From: Thermoprotei archaeon
GTDB taxonomy: Archaea > Thermoproteota > Thermoprotei_A > Sulfolobales > Ignisphaeraceae
Direction of reading: 5' to 3'
Assembly: GCA_003661905.1 (NCBI GenBank)
Contig: QMXA01000110.1
Location: forward strand, 1 to 5,049
Length of the DNA stretch: 5,049 nucleotides
Shown here: one piece after another, positions 1-5,049 of the stretch
Numbering within the stretch: position 1 is the stretch's first letter
Layout: each line of letters begins with the position of its first letter
Made by a program: the position numbers and the translations under genes
The notes under the pieces: generated by a model
What the model saw: only the letters and a program-made list of their open reading frames with translations
The model's database searches: none
What the model was told of the DNA's origin: nothing

Positions 1-479
1 ACAATATATGAATAACTTGGGTATGCTGAATGATATGTTTTAATGGGTTTAACATTTTTAGGAGTACTCTGCTCTACATCAACCAGCATGTTCTTAGAAT
101 AGCTCATGTGCGGTACGAGGACGAATTTCCAGCTATACCTCCAATATTCTGAAAGGACCTCTTTATAATAGTCCTTAGAAGGAATGTATATATTTTTGTC
201 ACCATTCTCTATCAGATCGAGATAGTCTAGCGAGCCTAAGTGGTCAAGATGTAAATGTGATATAAATATGGCTTTCGCATTTAACATCACGTCTGCTGGG
301 GGCAAAGCCCCTAAAGATCTTAATTCTTGTGCATCAAGCGGTTGAGTGTACATTCCATAGTATTTTCGAAACACATTAAACTTAAGACCATGATCGAGTA
401 CTATGTATTCATCCTTATTTACATATACGGTAATGCAGTTTCCACCTATGGTTCTAGAGCCTGATACTATCTTTATCAT
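1..479 (-). CDS. Metallo-beta-lactamase-fold hydrolase, RNase J/beta-CASP-like (partial, N-terminal 159 residues)
   Basis: The frame opens at ATG 479 and stays open to the left edge, so the C-terminus is missing. I translated it by hand. Seen: an N-terminal beta hairpin (residues 2-30, about GSRTIGGNCITVYV then EYIVLDHG) leads to the metal motif SHLHLDHLG, an intact HxHxDH with H75, H77, D79 and H80. A further histidine, H150 in TYHSAYPSYSYIV, sits about 70 residues later, where the third metal motif of MBL enzymes is expected. Known: MBL enzymes bind two zinc ions through these residues; the LDHG strand and the HSxPxSxxY-like motif resemble RNase J/beta-CASP nucleases more than lactamases or glyoxalases. 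Inferred: a metal-dependent nuclease or phosphodiesterase acting in the cytoplasm; no signal peptide is seen. It starts only 2 nt after the helicase stop and has a GGTGA motif 9 nt upstream, so it is probably co-translated. The beta-CASP part would lie outside the window, so nuclease versus other MBL hydrolase is open. Confidence 0.88.
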   Translation of the reverse strand, partial: MIKIVSGSRTIGGNCITVYVNKDEYIVLDHGLKFNVFRKYYGMYTQPLDAQELRSLGALPPADVMLNAKAIFISHLHLDHLGSLDYLDLIENGDKNIYIPSKDYYKEVLSEYWRYSWKFVLVPHMSYSKNMLVDVEQSTPKNVKPIKTYHSAYPSYSYI

Positions 480-481
480 TG

Positions 482-3400
482 CTAGCTTTCACCAAGCCTA
501 TAAATGTACTTGTATATTTCAATTCTATAGACTCCTATCTTCTGTAGCTCATCGAATGTCACACATTGTATTCTTGGACTAGTTAATACATTGGTAACCG
601 CGCAAACAATGTACTTATCCTTATTTTGTTGTGCAAAGTTGAACTCGTTCTGACTAAGCTCTACTATAGGCTCCTTGGTTTCATGTCCTTTAACTTCAAC
701 ATAACCTACAAGGTTACCTTCTTCATCATAAAGTTCAAAGTCATATGGCGTGTATTCACTTCTCTTAATTACCTTGTACCCTAAATTCTCAAAGTAAGTC
801 TTTACGAGGTTTTCAGATATCACCTTCACTTTTTCTTTCTTTTCTGGTGAAATCGATCGTATTGGTGTTAGAGTGGGAACTTGCTCTTCTTTAGTTTCTA
901 CTTGTAATTGAGGCGCAATGTAGGGAGATGACACAAACATTGCTAATGGTTTCTCAATCAATCTTACTTGTGGTTCTATGCCATTAGGTATTAGGCTAGA
1001 ACTCTTCAGCCTAAACTCTGAAAGTTCTTTTGAACGTATATAGCGCATTGGTTTTTCATGTAATACTCTAGAGACTTCCATTAGGAACCGGGTTAACGAC
1101 CTTGCAACAGCTGTATACTTACTTGAAATAGCCTTAAATGTTGCGTTGTCTATGGTTGATAAAGTAGCATTGGAAAGCATGCTATGAAGTTTAATTATAA
1201 GTTCCGAGCCACGAAGAACTTTGATATACCCTCTACTATCAACTATTAGTAGAGGCTCTACGTACAATAGCTTGTTAATACCTTCTCCTCTAGATTTAGA
1301 CTCTGCCACAATGAATGTTAGAAAAGCATTCTCAAAATCGTTTGTACCTCCAACGAACATAAGTATAGGTCTATCTATCTCACTTATATTAACTGACCTG
1401 TTCAGATAGTCACCAATTATTCTCGAAAGAATGTCAACCAAGTCACGTAGTGAATGCTTAATTACCCTTTGACCATTAACGTACATTATACGTCCTAGAT
1501 CTTGAACTTTTGCTAAACCTAGTTCGGATAAGAGCTTTAGTAAGTAAATTGCTGCCTTTAAAGCGGCGTTCTCATTTTCAAATCCTAGTAAGAGTTTTAC
1601 CTCTTTTCGTACTTTATCGGGATTTGCGCGAAATCTAGATAATGCCTCTAATTCTTTTCTCAATTGTCTTGTAAACCTTATTATATCAATTGCTAGTCTT
1701 GATAATTCCTCCCCTAATATTTTCTCATCTAGACCTTTAGGTAGGAAAGCTCTCTTTAGAGCAGTTGCTACATTACCAAGTACGGCGCTTTCGCTGAACT
1801 TCTCTAATTCTACAACACGAAGTGCATAGCTCTCTTCTTCACTGGCTATGGCATAGGGTATGTAAAATGCTATCCCTTTATATTGAAGAGTTGTGTAACC
1901 CGTTTCCTCAGCTATAGTAATTATCTTTATAGTAAAGTTCTCAAGAATAGATCTCTCAAAATCTGTACCCATGTGAAAATCAAATATGTAAACATTTCTT
2001 CTCTGACCAAGCCTCCATACACGCCCTATTCTTTGATCTCTCTTCATAGGACTCCATGTAATCTCATAGTTAATGACTATGTTAGCTGCCTGCATATTAA
2101 GACCTTCAGCAGCAACGTCTGTCGATATAAGGATCATAGTTGCAAACCGCTGATCCTCTAACATGCGCTGAAATACTGACAAATACTTTTTGGATTCGGA
2201 GGTCAGCAGGGCAAAGCCTATGAAGTTTCCATCGGGAGTCGGAATAATGCTCAAGTATCTAAGGATTTCAGCAGATGACTTAGTTGAAGTTAGATATTCT
2301 CTTTTCATTTCATCGGCTCTTCTGACGAGCCTAATGGGAATATTCCCTATTCTCTTTTCCAATACTCTTTGAAGTTGAGTAAATATTTGATGCGCGGTAT
2401 CTCTGAATTCCGTAAATACAATTATTCTCCCACCTATAATGTCCTTAAACGTTTCCTTAAGATCCTCTGGTATGTCCTTACCTAGTGTTAGCTCAACTAT
2501 ATCAGCTAAAGCATTTATCTTAGGACTCTTGCCTTCATTGATTATTCTTTTAACTTCTCTTATGATATCTTCGATTTCTCTACGTAACTTCTCAGCTCTT
2601 ATTGAATCCACAAAAGATGAAACGGCCTCTATGAATTTTTCGATCTCTACATCGATCTCTATCTCTGATTCCTCTCCAGAAATATACTCCTCGAGCTTGC
2701 TGCTAAGTTTTTGTAATTCCTCCTCGGTTATGCCACCAAGTCTGGCTCCTATCCTCATGAATGTGTTTAATAGCGCCGCTTCGCTAGACATTGCCCTCTT
2801 TATTATAAGCTTACGTAGCAGTTCGCGGACTCCTTTAAGCTTAGGGTCAACGTAGTATCTATCTAATCCCAAAGTTACGAAATCAAGTATTCTCAGCTGA
2901 AGCTTCTTAATTTCCTCAGGTACATGAATCAAAACGGGATATTGATGGGCAGGCTTGAAGACTTCCTTATTCTCAAGATTGTTAATGTCTTCCTTCACTC
3001 TTCTGAAGAATATTACATCGGTTATTAGTTGGAATAAAGCCGTCCTTAATCCTAATGTTTCAACCTTTCTGCTTAGCTCAGATGGGCGAGGGATAAATGA
3101 CTTATCTAAGAGAACTAGCCTGGATAAAAAGTCCTCTGTTCTTCCACGATGAGGAGTGGCCGTTAGAAGTACACAGTGTTCAGCATTATTCCTACATATA
3201 ATCGACCCTAGTCGTTCATATCTTAAGCTTGGTGTAGTCCCTATATATGATAGCTTATGTGCTTCATCAATAATAACTAAATCCCAATGCACGCTGTTTA
3301 TGAATTCAAAGTAAGGATACCTGGTGGTTTCAACTTCATCACTTGTTGACAATTTAAGCTTATCCATGCTTCCTATGAAAATTCCTTCATCTATAAGTCC

Positions 3401-3811
3401 TTGCTTAGCTTTCTCGTATAATTCTTGAATATTATTTCTGTCTATGACTATAGGTCTTATACCAAGATTCTTAAGATCCTTTTCAATCCATTGATCAAGC
3501 AATATTGGTGGAACTATTATCAAGACTTTCTTTATCTGGTCAACAAGCTTAAGATGCTTAAGGATTCTTATAGCTTCAACAGTTTTACCTAGACCTATTT
3601 CATCAGCTACCATAACTCTTATAGGTCGTTGAAAGGCAAGTCTCGCCATGAGGTATATTTGATGAATATAATTGCGGTAAAATGAAGCTCTAGGGTTAGC
3701 ACTTATAAACACATTAAAGAAGGGGTTGTACTTCAGATAAATTGCAGTAATGACACTAACTATGTCATTCTTAGATTTAAGGTTCAAGTTCATGATGTCC
3801 CTCAACGGCAT
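482..3811 (-). CDS. SNF2-family helicase with C-terminal DUF3883/PD-(D/E)xK nuclease-like domain (DISARM DrmD-like architecture)
   Basis: Seen, in a 1109-residue protein: lobe 1 has Walker A DEIGLGKT (70-77), motif Ia IIVPPILLDQW (98-108), motif II DEAH (182-185) and motif III LLTATPHRG (215-223). Lobe 2 has motif IV IIVFTEF (463-469), motif V STDVAAEGLN (563-572) and motif VI RDQRIGRVWRLGQ (591-603). A charged, probably helical insertion (about 360-430) separates the lobes. After a helical middle region and a Pro/Glu/Lys-rich linker (about 940-995) comes a DUF3883-type domain (about 997-1100) with E1000, D1024, E1039-x-K1041 and a conserved-looking ELSQNEF motif. Known: the SNF2 motor uses ATP to translocate on double-stranded DNA; DUF3883 is an Mrr/PD-(D/E)xK-like fold often fused to defence helicases. 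Inferred: an intracellular DNA motor of a defence or restriction-like system. The start is uncertain: ATG 3811 gives the longest frame but lacks a Shine-Dalgarno, while in-frame ATG 3793 (residue 7) has GAGG 6 nt upstream. The stop is TAG at 484-482. The motor call is very secure; the biological role is not. Confidence 0.95.
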   Translation of the reverse strand: MPLRDIMNLNLKSKNDIVSVITAIYLKYNPFFNVFISANPRASFYRNYIHQIYLMARLAFQRPIRVMVADEIGLGKTVEAIRILKHLKLVDQIKKVLIIVPPILLDQWIEKDLKNLGIRPIVIDRNNIQELYEKAKQGLIDEGIFIGSMDKLKLSTSDEVETTRYPYFEFINSVHWDLVIIDEAHKLSYIGTTPSLRYERLGSIICRNNAEHCVLLTATPHRGRTEDFLSRLVLLDKSFIPRPSELSRKVETLGLRTALFQLITDVIFFRRVKEDINNLENKEVFKPAHQYPVLIHVPEEIKKLQLRILDFVTLGLDRYYVDPKLKGVRELLRKLIIKRAMSSEAALLNTFMRIGARLGGITEEELQKLSSKLEEYISGEESEIEIDVEIEKFIEAVSSFVDSIRAEKLRREIEDIIREVKRIINEGKSPKINALADIVELTLGKDIPEDLKETFKDIIGGRIIVFTEFRDTAHQIFTQLQRVLEKRIGNIPIRLVRRADEMKREYLTSTKSSAEILRYLSIIPTPDGNFIGFALLTSESKKYLSVFQRMLEDQRFATMILISTDVAAEGLNMQAANIVINYEITWSPMKRDQRIGRVWRLGQRRNVYIFDFHMGTDFERSILENFTIKIITIAEETGYTTLQYKGIAFYIPYAIASEEESYALRVVELEKFSESAVLGNVATALKRAFLPKGLDEKILGEELSRLAIDIIRFTRQLRKELEALSRFRANPDKVRKEVKLLLGFENENAALKAAIYLLKLLSELGLAKVQDLGRIMYVNGQRVIKHSLRDLVDILSRIIGDYLNRSVNISEIDRPILMFVGGTNDFENAFLTFIVAESKSRGEGINKLLYVEPLLIVDSRGYIKVLRGSELIIKLHSMLSNATLSTIDNATFKAISSKYTAVARSLTRFLMEVSRVLHEKPMRYIRSKELSEFRLKSSSLIPNGIEPQVRLIEKPLAMFVSSPYIAPQLQVETKEEQVPTLTPIRSISPEKKEKVKVISENLVKTYFENLGYKVIKRSEYTPYDFELYDEEGNLVGYVEVKGHETKEPIVELSQNEFNFAQQNKDKYIVCAVTNVLTSPRIQCVTFDELQKIGVYRIEIYKYIYRLGES
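489..493 (-). promoter_or_regulatory. Shine-Dalgarno GGTGA for the MBL-fold gene
   Basis: The minus strand reads GGTGA here, complementary to the archaeal 16S rRNA 3' end. It ends 9 nt before ATG 479. The motif lies inside the last codons of the helicase gene and supports ATG 479 as the real start. Confidence 0.7.
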
Positions 3812-4352
3812 TTCTTTCGTATAGAGTTCTCATAGCCTTTGCTACACGAAGTAAACGAAATCTTCTTGACAAACCATTCTTAGCTACGACGAACCTATCA
3901 TAAGCAGTATTAAGCCAAAAATCAATAGCTTCAGGGCTAAGCTTCCTTACCACATATATCATTCTACTAATCCAGCCAGGTCTGTTTTCAACACCAAGTA
4001 TTGATAATATGAACACTGTTGCCCGTCTAGCACATTCAGGATTATGAAATATAACTTCTATTAAGTCTACTTTACCTGCTCTTGTATATCTTCTATCTTT
4101 AACTATGACGTAATCTTTATCACGGACATATCTGTCATCTGATGATAAATAATCTATTATGGGATACCACTTTCTTAAACTCATAACTAAAAAACATTTG
4201 TTAGAACGTACATCCTGTATATGTAAAGTGTATGATATTTTGTATACCCCTTTCACTCTACGAGTTTTAACTCTGAACTTGTAGATGTATTTAGGTTTAA
4301 TTTGTTTCTGATTTTCATATACAGCTATTTGCTGATCTGTAGCTACAGCCAT
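3777..4352 (-). CDS. Small basic protein of unknown function in the helicase operon
   Basis: I do not recognise this family. The product has 191 residues from ATG 4352, or 194 from GTG 4361. Seen: the protein is strongly basic (about 38 Lys+Arg against 20 Asp+Glu). Its N-terminal half looks beta-rich (KYIYKFRVKTRRVKGVYKIS, then YTLHIQDV), followed by an LRKWYPIIDYL helix and a DKDYVIVKDRRY strand. The C-terminal half looks helical, ending in an arginine-rich stretch (SRRFRLLRVAKAMRTLYER). There is no signal peptide, clear transmembrane segment, zinc motif or catalytic signature. Inferred: a nucleic-acid-binding or adaptor subunit acting with the helicase, from its charge and tight packing. 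ATG 4352 was chosen because GGTGA ends 5 nt before it; GTG 4361 would overlap the previous stop as GTGA but lacks its own Shine-Dalgarno. The end overlaps the helicase start by 17-35 nt. Small proteins of this size are known between DUF499-like and helicase genes, but I cannot assign a family by eye. Confidence 0.85.
   Translation of the reverse strand: MAVATDQQIAVYENQKQIKPKYIYKFRVKTRRVKGVYKISYTLHIQDVRSNKCFLVMSLRKWYPIIDYLSSDDRYVRDKDYVIVKDRRYTRAGKVDLIEVIFHNPECARRATVFILSILGVENRPGWISRMIYVVRKLSPEAIDFWLNTAYDRFVVAKNGLSRRFRLLRVAKAMRTLYERNAVEGHHELEP
3800..3803 (-). promoter_or_regulatory. Possible Shine-Dalgarno GAGG favouring helicase start at 3793
   Basis: The minus strand reads GAGG here, 6 nt before ATG 3793, which is residue 7 of the longest helicase frame. 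Upstream of ATG 3811 only an AAAGAA stretch is seen. With the 3793 start the overlap with the preceding gene falls from 35 to 17 nt. The motif is only four bases, so the assignment is tentative. Confidence 0.4.
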
Positions 4353-4357
4353 CGCCT

Positions 4358-4362
4358 TCACC
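4358..4362 (-). promoter_or_regulatory. Shine-Dalgarno GGTGA deciding the start of the small basic gene
   Basis: GGTGA on the minus strand overlaps the upstream gene's TGA stop and ends 5 nt before ATG 4352. The same bases contain the alternative GTG (4361-4359). Because the motif itself occupies that GTG, ATG 4352 is the more likely initiator. Ribosomes ending the upstream gene would sit directly on this site, which points to translational coupling. Confidence 0.65.
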
Positions 4363-5049
4363 CTATCTTTTTGAAAGCATAGACGTTGTACTTAGTGTCT
4401 TCGATGCCAATTTTTTCAACTATATTTATCAATTTGAATATTTCATCTCTAACATCCATACCTTCAAAGGCTATTCTAATAACTCCCGATTCGAATTTGA
4501 AAGTCTTAGATAGTGGTTCTATGAATGCTCTTAATTCATCAAAAGTCTCAAAGATTCCTGATCCTATAGTTAATGACGTTTTTTCGGATTTTAACCCACG
4601 CAAGCTAAGGTTATTTACCCCAGCATTACGCACCTTTATGCTTCTTTCAGCTTTCAGGCTCCTAACTAAATCAATTATTCTTTTCATATCACTTATCTCA
4701 ATTGAGTTTAGAATTACTTTAGAATAGGAGGCATCTTTTAAAAGAGCTTTTAATCCATTGGAGTCTAATTCTAATTGCTTACCTATCTCACCAGCTACTT
4801 TTAGTATTAGAGTGCGTCGTTGCGTAAAGTTCTTTGGGTCATTGCCCTTAGCCTCAATTAGAAGTTGATGTTCTCCTGGAACTCGTGGCGTGATTTTTAC
4901 GTATACATCCTTCCTTTTGTTTCCTTCAATAACCTCTTGATGTATTAACTCTCCATCCATTAATGCTTTAATTATAATTGAGAACGGATAGTCTGTAGCG
5001 TCAATGTTTAGCTTTATGGTTACGCTTTGTTCGGGCTCAGCCTTAATAC
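4358..5049 (-). CDS. C-terminal part of a larger protein, possibly a DUF499-like ATPase (partial, 229 residues)
   Basis: The frame is open through the right edge, so the N-terminus is missing. Met at 4960 is internal: 29 sensible codons precede it in frame (IKAEPEQSVTIKLNID, then DYPFSIIIKAL). Seen: a beta-rich first part (window residues about 8-85) with alternating hydrophobic strands and a PRVPGEHQLLIEAKG turn, resembling an Ig-like or beta-sandwich module. Next comes a mixed region with repeated strand-helix-strand units (IEISDMKRIIDLVRSLK; FETFDELRAFIEPLSKTFKF; VRDEIFKLINIVEKI) ending in YNVYAFKKIG. No Walker, nuclease or methyltransferase motif lies in this piece. Known: DUF499 proteins are about 1000-residue ATPases that sit beside DUF1156 methyltransferases and SNF2 helicases in archaeal and bacterial defence clusters. 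Inferred: this could be the tail of such a protein, judged from gene order and fold pattern only. Other large multidomain proteins are not excluded. The stop (TGA 4360-4358) abuts the next gene's start. Confidence 0.8.
   Translation of the reverse strand, partial: IKAEPEQSVTIKLNIDATDYPFSIIIKALMDGELIHQEVIEGNKRKDVYVKITPRVPGEHQLLIEAKGNDPKNFTQRRTLILKVAGEIGKQLELDSNGLKALLKDASYSKVILNSIEISDMKRIIDLVRSLKAERSIKVRNAGVNNLSLRGLKSEKTSLTIGSGIFETFDELRAFIEPLSKTFKFESGVIRIAFEGMDVRDEIFKLINIVEKIGIEDTKYNVYAFKKIG

Noticed and set aside
481..486. GCTAGC palindrome at the helicase/MBL junction
   Set aside because: A six-base palindrome is expected by chance and forms no longer stem; there is no T-tract, so it is not a terminator.
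2630..2695. Pyrimidine-rich, repeat-like stretch on the plus strand (repeated atctct/gatctc)
   Set aside because: It encodes the acidic EESEIEIDVEIE segment of the helicase inter-lobe insertion. The repetition follows from Glu/Ile/Asp codons and has no regular unit.
1221..3152. Plus-strand open frames of 60-138 codons opposite the helicase
   Set aside because: They are antisense shadows of the helicase gene, rich in Ser/Leu/Ile low-complexity translation, with no recognisable domain and no supporting start signals.
4386..4727. Plus-strand open frame of 113 codons opposite the partial gene
   Set aside because: It is a shadow of the minus-strand coding frame; its translation has no domain-like pattern.
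4958..4960. ATG at 4960 as the start of a complete 200-residue gene
   Set aside because: The frame continues open and protein-like for 29 more codons to the right edge, and no Shine-Dalgarno precedes this ATG. It reads as an internal methionine of a longer protein.
4961..4980. AT-rich stretch that could pass for a TATA box
   Set aside because: It lies inside the open coding frame and is too close to ATG 4960 to drive a leaderless transcript starting there. The base composition is explained by Ile, Lys and Leu codons.
1..5049. CRISPR array, tRNA/rRNA genes, insertion sequence ends or riboswitch
   Set aside because: The window is coding almost wall to wall on the minus strand. I saw no spaced direct repeats, transposase motifs or terminal inverted repeats, and there is no intergenic space for an RNA element.

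Overview
The window looks like archaeal chromosome, most likely from a hyperthermophilic member of the Thermoproteota (Crenarchaeota). The DNA is AT-rich. On the minus strand the genes make heavy use of ATA, AGA and AGG codons, and GGTGA-type Shine-Dalgarno motifs precede two of the starts. Organism identity is an inference; no rRNA or other taxonomic marker is present.

All the coding lies on the minus strand, in four consecutive genes with essentially no intergenic DNA, so the window is almost certainly the inside of one operon read from right to left. In order of transcription: (1) the C-terminal 229 residues of a larger protein cut by the right edge (5049 to 4358), with a beta-rich segment followed by alternating helix and strand units; I do not firmly recognise it, but its form and context fit the tail of a DUF499-type ATPase. 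(2) A small, very basic protein of unknown function (4352 to 3777). (3) A 1109-residue SNF2-type helicase with every main motif intact and a C-terminal DUF3883/Mrr-like PD-(D/E)xK domain (3811 to 482). (4) The N-terminal 159 residues of a metallo-beta-lactamase-fold hydrolase of RNase J/beta-CASP-like appearance, cut by the left edge (479 to 1). Its HxHxDH motif is intact.

The junctions are tight: 5 nt between genes 1 and 2 (or a 4-nt GTGA overlap if the GTG start is used), a 17- or 35-nt overlap between 2 and 3, and 2 nt between 3 and 4. Translational coupling is therefore likely. No promoter, terminator, tRNA, rRNA, CRISPR array or insertion sequence was seen, and the plus strand holds only shadow frames.

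The combination of a DNA-translocating SNF2 motor carrying a nuclease-like domain, a second candidate nuclease of the MBL fold, a small basic protein and a large multidomain protein resembles DISARM-like or DUF499/DUF1156-type genome-defence clusters. That reading is an inference from family and context. The deciding neighbours, such as a DNA methyltransferase, a Walker-A ATPase or a DUF1998/PLD protein, would lie outside the window.
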